Below, piece after piece: positions 32,435 through 41,910 of a stretch of DNA of 64,000 bases (the first letter of the stretch is position 1; each line of letters opens with the position of its first letter). The notes under the pieces are model-generated. The model did no database searches. It saw only the letters and a program-made list of their open reading frames with translations, and was not told the DNA's origin. The DNA comes from Cricetomys ansorgei (taxonomy: Eukaryota > Chordata > Mammalia > Rodentia > Nesomyidae). Position numbers and translations under genes: made by a program. The DNA lies in assembly GCA_026225945.1 (NCBI GenBank), contig JAMJFZ010002575.1:558001-622000 (forward strand), written 5' to 3'.

Positions 32435-32600
32435 TTGTAAAAACACACACCACTTGCTCATAACGGTCCTTTGAGGCTGACATGAGCAGTATTGTTACCT
32501 ACATTTAACTGAGAACTAGGTTGAGGCCCAGAGATGCTATGCAGCATGCCCAAGGTCCTGAGTCGGTAAGGACAATAGGACCCGACTGAGCTTTCCTATC
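32435..32600 (-). repeat. MIR SINE
   Basis: 'gacatgagcagtattgttacctacatttaactgagaactaggttgaggcccagagatgctatgcagcatgcccaaggtcctgagtcggtaag' follows the reverse MIR core. Confidence 0.75.
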
Positions 32601-33059
32601 CTGAGTCCTAGTCAAGCCCACCTTGATACTACCAACAGTACTCCTAGGGACCTTGGTCATCTCTGTTTCACAGAGAGGGATCTGAGTGGCTTATCCAAAG
32701 TCCTACAATCTTATCCCAAAAGGAAGGCACCCCCCTCCAAAAAAAAAATACAGTGACACACTCTGACTGGGGCTGAGCTGAGAGTGTGACCCCAAACAAG
32801 CTAGCAGCAGTTTCTTGCACTCTGACACAATAGCTGGTGGACAGACTGGGTCTGAGAAAGGAACGGACGAGTATTAACCTACAGGCAACCCACCTGGATT
32901 GAAAAGACCCTGAGAATGTCAAAGGTCAAGGACTGTAATCTGAGACCAAATTTTGGGATTCTACCAGCCCTAAGGTTTAGCTTTCATTCATTCATTTCCT
33001 CATTATTGTTTCATGCTGATAACAGGCCCAGATCTTGGCTTACATTTAATCACCCATCC
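32601..33059. other. Unassigned sequence
   Basis: No confident feature. 32650-32710 faintly resembles MIR (tttcacagagagggatctgagtggc). Confidence 0.45.
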
Positions 33060-33200
33060 ATCATTCTTTCATTCTGATTATTTATTTGATACGTGATACA
33101 TGCTGTTCTTCCCACTACTCAGAACACAGGACCTGGAGACTTGTCTGTACCTGACCCAGGCTCTCCTCTCACAGGAACTAAGGGTACCAGGGAAGAAACC
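33060..33200 (-). repeat. Possible L2 3' end
   Basis: 'cattctttcattctgattatttatttgatacgtgatacatgctgttc' resembles the reverse L2 terminus. Weak. Confidence 0.4.
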
Positions 33201-33799
33201 ACAACTCTTACTTTACCCAGAGTCAAGTCAGCCCGTCCAGCTGTTGCTGCAGAGTTCAGCCTCGTTTTAGCTCAAGTCTCCCACTCAGTGAACACCTGGG
33301 CTGAAGGTTAAGCTGCCCTGGCTATGCAGGGAGCGAAGCAACACCACATCCTCAGCTCCATGACCAATGCGCTGCTCCTGAAGTGCCACATGCAGCCTGC
33401 AGCCCAGGAGACAAGAAAGCTGGCAGACTTGTCTCTCAGCAGGGTGCTTGCTTGCTTCTCCAGATGCCCATAGTCCAGCATCTGTCTCTGTCTATATCTC
33501 CAGTACCAAGGTGCTTTTCCATCTGTTTCCTTAACGCCACCTTCTAAGGGGTACCCAGAAACCACTCACTGTAGCCCCCTTGCCTCACTTATCCCTCAAA
33601 TGCCTTCAATATATCTGGGTCTTCCCAACCTCCAAAACCCTCTCTTCTCCTCTAGCAAGGTTCCATCCAACAATCATGCCTCTCATGTCTTTGTGACAGG
33701 TTCTATGATGTCACTTACCAGAAAGAACTAAGGTGGTTAAGGCTGTCTTTGGAGGGGTCACCATGTGTCAGAAGTTACAGAAGGTAACAATGAACAGAC
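33201..33799. other. Unassigned sequence
   Basis: No confident repeat or gene. Confidence 0.45.
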
Positions 33800-34015
33800 A
33801 GGGTAACATGGGGCCCAAGGACAGGCAGAAGGTTCACCCAGGGAGAGGAAATGACTGAGTTGAACCTCAGCAAATAAAAATGGGATGGAGTAAGAGGAGG
33901 GTATTCTAGATGGAGACAGAATTTTCAAAGGTAGGAAATGGCATCACAGAGCAGGAAATAACGAGTTTGACTTGATGAAGGACAGCACTGAATGAGGTTG
34001 CCAAGGCTGGAAGGG
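33800..34015 (-). repeat. L2 fragment
   Basis: 'tgagttgaacctcagcaaataaaaatgggatggagtaagaggagggtattctagatggag' and 'aaggtaggaaatggcatc...gacttgatgaaggacagc' match the reverse L2 region read as 'gcattccaggcagagg...caaagg'. Confidence 0.6.
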
Positions 34016-34469
34016 TCTCACATTCCAGGCTCAAGGGCTTACTTAGTCTTTATTCCTCCAGGAACAACTGGTTTTTAATAGGTAGTATTAGTTCCTAAAG
34101 ATTTACTCCAGAGCTAACTTCAGTCCAGGGGGTCTTCTCTGACTCAGCCCCACACCAGTGCAGGGACCCAGGGCCCTGTGAATGGTAGGCAAGCACTCCC
34201 CCTCTGACTATATATCCCTAGTCCCTTCTTGGGACTCCTGATACCTCCTGCCCTGTTACAGTGCCTCTTACTTGGCTTTAAATCCTCACCTAGATCGCTG
34301 CTGTCACTACCGGATGGAGATGAAGGCTTGTTCTCCATCCAAGTTTAGGTCTCCAGAAACTTAACAGAGGACCAGAGATACTTGGTGCTTAATAGTCTAC
34401 CGCAGAATGGATGAGCTCAAAGTGGAGTCAAACAATGTACTCACTTCCTGGTACCTGCCTCCATTCTAA
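34016..34469. other. Unassigned sequence
   Basis: No repeat or gene recognised. Confidence 0.5.
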
Positions 34470-34535
34470 ACTCTCTGTTTAAATTGAAATTGACCTATGA
34501 CTCTGTTTCCTCATCTATACAATAGGAAGCATCGT
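34470..34535 (+). repeat. MIR fragment
   Basis: 'gacctatgactctgtttcctcatctatacaataggaagc' matches the MIR core 'ctcagtttcctcatctgtaaaatggg'. Confidence 0.5.
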
Positions 34536-34539
34536 ACAA

Positions 34540-34912
34540 GTCAGCTCAAAACTTTGCATTCACAGATTCAGTTATTGATGGATCAAAACAGTAGTTTGTT
34601 GCTAACCTGTACCAGGTGGTCAGTTCTACAACCTAATGGTTGTTAGATTGTGTCTACACTGAACATGGACACATTTTTCCTTGTCCTTAGTCCCTAAACA
34701 ATATTGCAAAATAACTACTTACATAGTATTAACATTGTATTAGGTTTGGTAAGGAACCTGGAGATGATTTAAGATACACTGGAGGATGTGTGTAGTTTAT
34801 ATGCAAATGCTGTCACATTTTTCACAAGAGACGTGAGCATCTGTTGACTTTGGTACCTGAGGGAAGTCTTGGAATTTATCCCCCATGGACACTAGTGGAC
34901 AACTGTGCTCCA
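34540..34912 (+). mobile_element. Near-complete non-autonomous Tigger-like element
   Basis: Ordered match from 'cattcacagattcagttattgatggatcaaaac' through 'gtctacactgaacatggacac', 'ttagtccctaaacaatattgcaaaataactacttacatagtattaacattgtattagg', 'gagatgatttaagatacactggaggatgtg' and 'gttatatgcaaatg'-like sequence to the end 'ggaatttatcccccatggacactagtggacaactgtg'. TcMar-Tigger class. No transposase coding is present. Confidence 0.88.
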
Positions 34913-35014
34913 AGGATTCCTGACAATTGTAACAATACCAGTGAAAATGCTTAAGGCACTACTTAGCCCGCAATAAACATCCAGAGTTGGTTTCCCTTCT
35001 CTTTCATTTACCTC

Positions 35015-35660
35015 ACTCTTATTAATAACCTACTAATTGCCAGGTATCCTTCTAGGCACCAAGTTCAAAGCAGCAAATTAAGCAAGCTCCCTGGCTTCAC
35101 AGAGCAGGCTTCAAACTTGGGGAGGCAGATCAGAAACAGGACAAAGCAGATGCAGAGAAGGACTGTGAAGGCAGGTTAAAGTGCTAAGAGTGGGGGGCAG
35201 GGTGTGACCTGCTCTTTTGTAAGTGAGGTCATGAAAGCTACTTGGTTAAATGAAAAGTGGACAAGTGTACGGAGACTCAGAGGAAGAGTGTCTTAGGCCA
35301 GGGGAACGTGCTGAGTGCTTGGCACCTTGGCACGGAGGCTCATGCAGCTGGAGTAGAGAGCAGAGCAGCAGTGATGCTGGCGGGGGAATCTGGATCGGCT
35401 AGGGCCTGCGAGCTGTGGCAAAGGCTCCACAGGAAATCCTCTTGAGGGCTTTTCAGCAGCAGAGTGACATGACCTGACTGACTGTCATTTTAAATGGAAA
35501 CTCTGGCAGCTGGCTGTAGCTCAGACTGAAAGGGAAGGGAAAAGTGGGGTGAAAGGTTGGGAGGCTACTGTTGTAATCCAGGCAGGGGCCAGCAGGAACT
35601 TGGGCTACCAGGGGAACAGGGGAGTGGGGCATGTCATGTGTGCGGAGTTTTCTGAAGACA
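35015..35660 (-). repeat. L2, about 650 bp of the 3' region
   Basis: Starts with the terminus ('ctaattgccaggtatccttctaggcacc'), then 'agctccctggcttcacagagcagg', 'agatgcagagaaggactgtgaagg', 'agcagcagagtgacatgacctgactgactgtcattttaaatggaaactctggcagctgg', 'ggaggctactgttgtaatccaggcagg'. This is an unusually legible L2. Short frames inside it are remnants or shadows. Confidence 0.9.
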
Positions 35661-35991
35661 TGGTTAGAGAGAAGGAGAGGAAAAGGAGTGGTGATAACCC
35701 CAATGGACGTGCTCTACCTCTGACTATAGCCCCAGTGTCCTTGCAGACCTGAGTGACTGGAGGCACTGATTTGCCCTTTACTGAATGGTGAAGACTGCCT
35801 TCCATGTGCTTCACCCCTGCACCCATGTACAGGGGTGAAGAGAACAAAAGGACCTTGTCAGAGAGCTTTGAAACATATCAGGCAGGGAGAGAGCTGCACA
35901 TATAACCAGGGAAGTGCACAGGATAACCATCTATGAGGGAATAACCCAGCAGAAACCAAGTGCCAACATATGGTTGACAAAGGACGGCTGG

Positions 35992-36065
35992 GCTGGGATG
36001 TGACTCAACAGCTGGGCATGTGCCCAGCATTTGTGAGGCTCTGAGTTCAATGCTGAGCACTGAAC
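35992..36065 (+). repeat. ID-type SINE
   Basis: 'gctgggatgtgactcaacagctgggcatgtgcccagcatttgtgaggctctgagttcaatgctgagcac' is a diverged ID body ending in the B-box region. Confidence 0.75.
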
Positions 36066-37204
36066 AAAAGACAAAGAAGGGGTTAGGCCAACCTGTTAGG
36101 AAGGGGGCAACCCATGCCAACTTAGGCTCAGACACTATTCTTTGAAGGTCACCTTCTTGACAAATGCACTGAAGTGACTGTCCTAAACTTCCTCATCCTA
36201 TAGTGCATTGTCACAGCTGATAACAGAATCTGTCCTGTTCCATGTGACTCCAGCCCTAAGCTTTCTTGCAAGCCTTCTTTCCCACTGCATCATCCTGCAC
36301 ACTATGTCCTGTCCTAAAGCCACTGTGTGGCCCAAAGGACACACCTGAATCCTCACTGCACTCTTTGGTGCTGAGAGCTGTGTATAAGCAGACATGTATG
36401 TAGCAGTATGCCTATGGGGTGGCTCAGCATGGAAGACAAGGAGGCATTTTCATATGTGCAAACTCTGCCAGACCTCAGCAGAAGGAACCAACATCATGGC
36501 CAGTGCCATCCTGGACAGTGGAACCCCTAGCGTTTGAGCTCAGGTGTTATTATTGATACAGAACTACTCAGGTTTTTCCTGATAGCATGTGTAGATCATG
36601 TGCAAGCAAACATCCCTCACATAAATCCAACACCTGCAGACAATACAAATTGCCAAGACCTAAGCAGCCCCTCACCCAACAGGGCACAAAACAATATTTT
36701 AAACATAACTAAAAATAAACTTCCACAACATACATATACACATGTGTGCACACAACTTTCACCTGCACTAATGTACACATCCTTATATCCATGTGAAGAC
36801 CTGACTCTCACACCTGTGTCTCCAAGACTAACCACTCTCCCAAGGACTTTCATCTCAAGTGGACCCAGCCTTTGCCTGTTGGTGGGATCACAATTCTCTC
36901 AACACTGTCTCTAAGTCCCAGAGTTAGCCATTGCATGTAACTTAGATCTCATGAGTAAATACTGACATCACATGGTCCTGGTCTTGTTTTGCTGTCTTGT
37001 CAATCTTCCTGATTGATCTGAATAAACTTTTTCACTCTCTGCTCAAAAACTAGAGACTCTGACTGGGTCCTCCTAGTGAGGCAGAGCTCCGGTTCCCTCA
37101 GCCAGGCTTCTCCTTCTCTCTCTAAGCCTATCTCATTCCTCACTCTTAGAAAACCCCAACTTTCTAAGATAAATGGAGTGGGGAGCCAGCAGTTCCTGGA
37201 TAGA
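36066..37204. other. Unassigned sequence
   Basis: No confident repeat or gene. The 126-codon frame at 36534-36914 has no domain. A small CA/TG-rich tract lies at 36738-36760. Confidence 0.45.
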
Positions 37205-37330
37205 TCTGGATGTATCAGTCCTTTCCTCGTGTAACCCCCATGGCAGCCTTGCAAAGTAGACCTCAACCCATTCACTTTGGAGATGAAGAGTCAGACTCTT
37301 GGTTAGAATGACACCCAGAAAAGTCACACC
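37205..37330 (-). repeat. MIR SINE
   Basis: 'cctcgtgtaacccccatggcagccttgcaaagtagacc', 'ccattcactttggagatgaagagtcagactcttggttag', 'cagaaaagtcac' follow the reverse MIR. Confidence 0.6.
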
Positions 37331-37369
37331 ATCATGCCCACACCTTTCCCACTTACTGCATGGTGCCCT

Positions 37370-37725
37370 TCATTCACATTATCTTTCCAAATGAGAGCTG
37401 GCTCATGAGCTTCAACTCTCGACTTCTCTTGCTATGCCTTCCTCCTCCCTCTTCCAGACCCCACCTCCCTACTGCCTTTATGCCCCAGGCCCCAGGTCCT
37501 CCCCTAAGCCCAGCTTCTTCCAGCATCTCCATTCAGCACTGGCTTCTTCCTTTTCCTGTGTGAGCTGGCCACATACAGAATAGTTTCCTCGGCTCCTGCT
37601 CCTGCCTTTCAGTCTTGCTCTTGTGAATTGCAAGCTTCATGAGAACAGGAGCCTCAGGACTCAAGGTTGACTAATGGACAGACCCAAAGGAGATAGTCCA
37701 TAAATACTCAGGACAATGAAAATCT
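37370..37725 (+). repeat. L2 3' region
   Basis: Pyrimidine-rich L2 body leading to 'gaattgcaagcttcatgagaacaggagcctcagg' and 'gatagtccataaatactcaggacaatg', the L2 3' terminus. Confidence 0.65.
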
Positions 37726-37989
37726 GGTAACAACTAGTTCCTTACCCGGGAATACTCAAAACAACTTCAAATGGGAATCATTTGTATTTGTGTTTTATGT
37801 GTTTCCTCTAGTTAGCATGGAAATCCTTGTCTGAAATTACAAATTAAATAGGATGGGGAGGATAGGGAGCTTTGTGATGTAAGAAAAATATTATTATAGC
37901 ACTGACAGTGAACTACAGAGTCCAGATGAGGAGGCAGCTTCCTTCCTCACATGCAGTTTTCCACTGCTCAGAATGTCCTGGAACATTCC
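37726..37989. other. Unassigned sequence
   Basis: No repeat recognised. Contains AT-rich 'gaaattacaaattaaatagg'. Confidence 0.5.
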
Positions 37990-38500
37990 TTTTTTTTTTT
38001 TTTTTTTTTTTAAATAAACTCCTTTAATCAATGTCAGGGAAAACAAGATTAAAGGTAATATCCCTAGCCATCTTGAAGACATTCAAGTAAGAAATAAAAG
38101 GGAGATGGGAGAGGTAGCCACCCACTGAGGAGAGAGAAGAGAGAGGGGAGAGAAGGGAAGGGAGAAGAGAAAGAGAGCTTCACATAGGACCTTATGAGGA
38201 TGGAGTCTTCCTAGTGCTTAGAAAGACAAATTTAGAAAGACAAACAGGGAAGCTTTGTATAGAGTTTTGAACAGTAACAACATGGTGCCCATGGGGAAAG
38301 AGGACCAAGATACAAGACCAGAGCTCTCCTGTCCAGGAAAATAAGGAAATAGATAGTTGAAAAGAAAGAAACTCAGATACACCCAACACTTGGCTGAGCG
38401 CTCCAGAGAAAGAAGAGCCTCTCTCTACACCTCTCTCTCCTGAGAAACACCAAACGAAACCAGAAGTAGGGTGAGGACAGCCAAATGCCATTCATCTGCC
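37990..38500 (-). pseudogene. Possible processed retrocopy or retroposon, family unknown
   Basis: A pure 22-base T run (37990-38011) precedes 'taaataaactcctttaatcaatg'. On the minus strand this reads ATTAAA about 14 bases before a poly(A) tract, as in a retroposed transcript. The body (minus strand) is pyrimidine-rich with a TCTCTTC tract at 38120-38175. I do not recognise it, the 5' end is undefined and no clear target-site duplication was found. The 99-codon minus frame at 38192-38491 has no known domain. Confidence 0.35.
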
Positions 38501-38590
38501 CACTTATTATACACTAACATAGAAATAAATCAAATGTTATTTATTGAATAGCCAATTAAAAGCATATGGTAAAAAACTTAAGCAATAGAA

Positions 38591-38621
38591 AATTGTGTGT
38601 GTATGTGTGTGTGTGTATGTT
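38591..38621. repeat. (TG)n microsatellite, interrupted
   Basis: TG units with two TA interruptions. Confidence 0.95.
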
Positions 38622-38689
38622 ACACAAAAATGTTTGTAAATGTATCTGAACTATAAGTATATTTCTTCTACTTCTGGCTCTGAGCCCTC

Positions 38690-38775
38690 TATCCTTCCAT
38701 TTCACCCCTAGAGACAACCACTGTTATAATTTGTGTCTACCTCCCAGAGATACTATATGCATATACAAATGTGGG
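38690..38775 (-). repeat. Old L1 3' UTR fragment
   Basis: 'cccctagagacaaccactgttataatttgtgtctacctcccagagatactatatgcatatacaaat' resembles the reverse L1M 3' UTR (aggtaaccactgttaacag...ccttccagacc...tatgcatatac). Confidence 0.55.
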
Positions 38776-38783
38776 TTTTATTT

Positions 38784-38809
38784 GGTGTGTGTGTGTGTGT
38801 GTGTGTGTA
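38784..38809. repeat. (TG)n microsatellite
   Basis: About 12 uninterrupted TG units. Confidence 0.96.
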
Positions 38810-38878
38810 TGTAGGGTACATTGGGTACCCAGGTACTATTCCTCAAGCACTATCAAGCCAGTATTTTTCTGCCTTTGG

Positions 38879-39060
38879 GCAGGGTTTCTCACTGGCCTAT
38901 TGTTACTCACCAAATATCATAGTCTGGCTGGGCAGCATGCCCCAGATATCTGTTTATCTCTATCTCCCTAGTGCTGTGGAGTGACCATGCTCAGCTTTTT
39001 GAGGTGGGTTCTGTGGGTAAAAAGGCAGGCACTTTACCAGCTGAACTACCCTTCAAACCC
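38879..39060 (-). repeat. B4-like composite SINE
   Basis: 'gcagggtttctcactggcctattgttactcaccaaatatcatagtctggctggg' (7SL-like body, reversed), 'tatctccctagtgctgtgg', 'ggtgggttctgtgggtaaaaaggcaggcactttaccagctgaac' (tRNA-like head, reversed). Confidence 0.82.
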
Positions 39061-39149
39061 ACAAACATAAAACACCAACATACTCTGCAATTTACTTTGT
39101 CCTTGTGGTGTCAGCTGTTAACAGGCTTAGGTGGTCCAGGTGAGTGTAT

Positions 39150-39240
39150 TTCCACCCCCCACCCCTGTCCCCATCCCCATTTCCATCACCGTCACCATCA
39201 CCAAATCCACAACCAAGTCAAACAACAAAAAGTCAAATAA
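39150..39240. repeat. C/CA-rich low-complexity tract
   Basis: 'ccccccacccctgtccccatccccatttccatcaccgtcaccatcacc...' grades into CAA-rich sequence. It creates Pro/Ser/His-rich overlapping frames that are not genes. Confidence 0.85.
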
Positions 39241-39324
39241 CACCCACTCTCCTACTTTGTGGGTTCTGGTTTACCCTGGACCCTCACCTTTCCAGTGTTC
39301 TTCAGGGGTTAATAAAAGTCACAG

Positions 39325-39415
39325 TCTTGTGGAGAGTGCTAGTAACAGAGCCTAGGGCTTCATGCATGCAAAAGCATACAAAAGCAAGCTCTGCCACTGA
39401 GCCACATTCCTAAAC
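39325..39415 (-). repeat. ID-type SINE
   Basis: 'gctagtaacagagcctagggcttcatgcatgcaaaagc...agcaagctctgccactgagccacattcctaaac' is a reverse ID. Confidence 0.82.
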
Positions 39416-40037
39416 TAATGTCTGCACTCTTGAATAGATACATTTCCTCTCTTTCAGGGTAATCACTTCTCAGGCATAAGGTACTGTGGACTGTGTGGGA
39501 GAGAAGCCACAGCCTGCTTCTGATAGCAAAAGGAAACAGAAAGACAGCTGTCTTACCATGTGTGCAAACTGCACCAGTCTTAACTGGGCCTGCTATGGGC
39601 CCATCCTTGAAGGGGGAGCCAAGTATTGAATCCCAGCTGTGCAGGACACAGCAAGAGCATCCAGAATCCAGAATCCACATTGCTTTCACAAAGAAGTTTA
39701 TGAACCTGGATGGCAGAATCAGCACACTCACTAGACCTGGCTGTGGAGGACCTGCCAAAGGAAGGGGCCCAGTTGGGGCTCCCTCATCTCCTGCTGCTGT
39801 CACTGCTACCTCCAAAGAGCCTATCATTAAAGCTTTGTCCCTGGCTCTCTGATTTACATGTACAAATAATCGCTGTCAGGGGCATGAGCCCCAGAGAGCA
39901 ATAATAGATTCTGGTGGTAGCAGATGCAGGAAATAAAACCAAAAATGAAACACACCAGCCTGGCAGAACTCAGTGCTGAGAGGAGTCCTGGAGAGAGTGA
40001 AGCCTGCTGGGGATGCAGGCCTGAGAGCCAGTTGAGG
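39416..40037. other. Unassigned sequence with a candidate conserved core
   Basis: No confident repeat. 39810-39920 ('agcctatcattaaagctttgtccc', 'gatttacatgtacaaataatcgctgtcagg', 'gagagcaataatagattctgg') is AT-core rich and enhancer-like. Opposed 119- and 155-codon frames here overlap and have no domain. Confidence 0.4.
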
Positions 40038-40061
40038 GTGTTTTAAAAAATTGTGTTAACA
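40038..40061 (-). repeat. Old L1 (L1M), part upstream of the 5S-B1 insertion
   Basis: 'gtgttttaaaaaattgtgttaaca' appears to continue into the L1M sequence that resumes after the insertion. 40046-40061 is the first copy of the target-site duplication. Confidence 0.5.
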
Positions 40062-40181
40062 GTCTATGGCCATACCACCCTAAATGGGCCTGATCTCATC
40101 TGATATCAGAAGCTAAGCAGGGTCTGGCCTGTTTAGTACTTGGATAGGAGACTGCCTAGGAATACTGGTTGCTGTAGGCTT
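40062..40181 (+). pseudogene. 5S rRNA pseudogene (5' part of a 5S-B1 chimeric retroposon)
   Basis: Full-length, gap-free relative of mammalian 5S rRNA (120 bases). It runs from 'gtctatggccataccaccct' through 'gatctcatctgat' and 'agaagctaagcagggt' to 'ttagtacttggat' and the 3' end 'gctgtaggct'. About 16-17 substitutions, mostly CpG-decay type, break several stems. The internal control region is recognisable but altered. It has no 5S tail or terminator T-run of its own and continues straight into a B1. Not expected to yield functional 5S rRNA. It lies inside a duplicated L1-type target site shared with the B1. Confidence 0.95.
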
Positions 40182-40342
40182 GCTGGACATGATTGTGCAC
40201 CATGCCTGTCTTTTAATCCCAGCATTTAGGAGGCAAAGGCAAGCAGATCTCTGAGTTCGAGGCCAACCTGGTCTACAGAGTTAGTTCTAGGACAGCTAGG
40301 GCTACACAGAGAAACTCTGTCTCAAAAAAACCAAACTGAAAC
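40182..40342 (+). repeat. B1 SINE fused to the 5S pseudogene
   Basis: Begins at or within 1-2 bases of the B1 5' end ('gctggacatgattgtgcacc') immediately after the 5S 3' end. It continues 'taatcccagcatttaggaggcaaaggcaagcagatctctgagttcgaggccaacctggtctac' and ends 'ctctgtctcaaaaaaaccaaactgaaac'. No target-site duplication separates it from the 5S. The duplication aaaaattgtgttaaca / aaaaattatagtaaca (40046-40061 / 40343-40358) flanks the pair. Confidence 0.93.
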
Positions 40343-40905
40343 AAAAATTATAGTAACATATATAAAGCAAATATGTCATCTTCAACCATTTTTTAAAGCA
40401 TACAATCCACTGGCATAATTACATTCACACTGCCACGCAAACTTCACCACTATCTGGTCTTAATTTTCTTCTGTCATCCCAGCAGAAACTCTGAGCCTTT
40501 TAATAACACCCCATTCTCACCTGCTCCAGTCCTTGACAACCCTAATTTACTTCCTGACTGATGACTTTTCTAACTCTAGACAGTTCATAAAGTGGGATCA
40601 TATAGTATTTGCCATTTTGTCTCTGTATTGTTTTTCTTAATATAATGTTTCTAAGCTCATCTATGTTGTAGCACCTGTCAAGAGTGTCATTCCTTTTTGC
40701 GGCAGAATAATATTTTATTGGATGGTTATGGACATCCATTAGTGAATGAACACTTGGCTATTTTTAGAATTTGACCAATCAATGTGAAAAACAGCCATAA
40801 ATCAGGGTGTGCAAATACATTTCTGAGTTTCTGTTTTTTATTCTTTGGCGTTTACATGTAGGAGGGGAATGGCTGTCTCAGATGGCAAGCCTCTGTCCAC
40901 TTTTA
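40343..40905 (-). repeat. Old L1 (L1M) ORF2 C-terminus and 3' UTR
   Basis: 'aaagcatacaatccactggcataattacattcacactgccacgcaaacttcaccactatctgg' and 'gcagaataatattttattggatgg' follow the reverse L1M 3' end. The minus-strand frame at 40542-40739 keeps the L1 ORF2 C-terminal signature, with 'YYSAAKRND' for the usual YYSAIKKNE, then 'IDELRNIILRK'. It is a dead remnant. Confidence 0.9.
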
Positions 40906-41369
40906 TGAGGATCCATTGTGTCCAGTGGTGGCTACCCTAGGATTTATGAGAACAGTTCAGTCTGCTCAGAAGGCAGAGTGCTGCACACAGTGGTTTTAAG
41001 AGGCCACACAGCATGCTTGCCTGCCCTGGAATAGGTTCAAAGAGCAACCAGGGCTTCAGGAGAAATAATCCACTGGCTCTTCAAGTTGCTTCCCAATGTG
41101 TTCAGGCATACTTGGAAGAGGGTCCACCATAAAACTACACTTCAGGAGACAGCTAATCTGAAGGTTCACTCATTGCTTCTGATGGGTGGCACTTGCTCTA
41201 AGTCTCTTTACCTGTTCTTTCTACTGTACCATCCTGCCAGAGCAGGGCTTGGCAAAGTGGGATTCCCCAAGGCAGGAAGTGTGAAGGGCACCCTTGCTGC
41301 TTGCCTCTACCATCACCAGGGCACTGGTATCAGGGCATCATCCCTGTGCCTGGCAGAGAGTACCAGTCT
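40906..41369. other. Unassigned sequence
   Basis: No confident repeat. 41190-41369 may be upstream L2. The 160-codon frame at 41086-41568 runs into L2 and is not a gene. Confidence 0.45.
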
Positions 41370-41715
41370 CCTGCCAGACTTCCTGGCTAGCTCCTTCCTG
41401 CTTTCTAGGCTCAGTTTGGATGTCATCCCTGTATTGTTTCCTTGGTGGAGTTGGATGTCCACCTCTGACTCCCAGAGAGCTTCCCAAATTCATTCTGCAG
41501 GCTGTTTTCAGCCACTTCTTGTTTTCAGGTTACTGACCTATTTTCCTACCACATTATCAACATCATGAGAGTGGAGAATGAGCATCTTATTTTTGCATCC
41601 CTAGCTCCAGAACAAGCTCAGTACACAGAATGAATAGATGAATGAGAATAAAGAATGAATGAATCACATTGCTTAATGAATGTCAATTGAATGAATGGGG
41701 TCCCAAGGACTGAGA
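41370..41715 (+). repeat. L2 3' region
   Basis: 'gccagacttcctggctagctccttcctgctttctaggctcagtttggatgtcatcc', 'gtccacctctgactcccagagagcttccc', 'gcatccctagctccagaacaagctcagtacacagaatgaatagatgaatgag' reach the L2 terminus with GAATGAAT repeats. Confidence 0.85.
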
Positions 41716-41744
41716 TGGGCCTGGTACATAGACTTGGACTATAG

Positions 41745-41910
41745 CCAAGCTCTCATTCATTCATCCATTCATTTATTCAGTACAATCACTTCTATGTGTC
41801 AGTCTCTGTCAGGTGCTGGGGTCAGATGCCAATAAGATCCAGATTCTATTCTCAAGAAGCCCACCGAAGAGTAGAGACAGAAGTAAATAAGAAGTATACT
41901 CCAAATGACT
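41745..41910 (-). repeat. L2 3' end, tail-to-tail with the preceding L2
   Basis: 'tcattcattcatccattcatttattcagtacaatcacttctatgtgtcagtctctgtcaggtgctggggtcagatgcc' and 'attctcaagaagcccaccgaagagtagagacag' are the reverse L2 end. Confidence 0.85.

Noticed and set aside
39360..39827. 155-codon minus frame
   Set aside because: It starts in an ID SINE and overlaps a plus frame of 119 codons. No domain is visible.
40062..40181. Functional 5S rRNA gene
   Set aside because: About 16-17 substitutions, no terminator T-run after the 3' end, and direct fusion to B1 within one target-site duplication show that it is a retroposed pseudogene.
41086..41568. 160-codon open frame
   Set aside because: Its second half is L2 3' sequence, with no protein signature.
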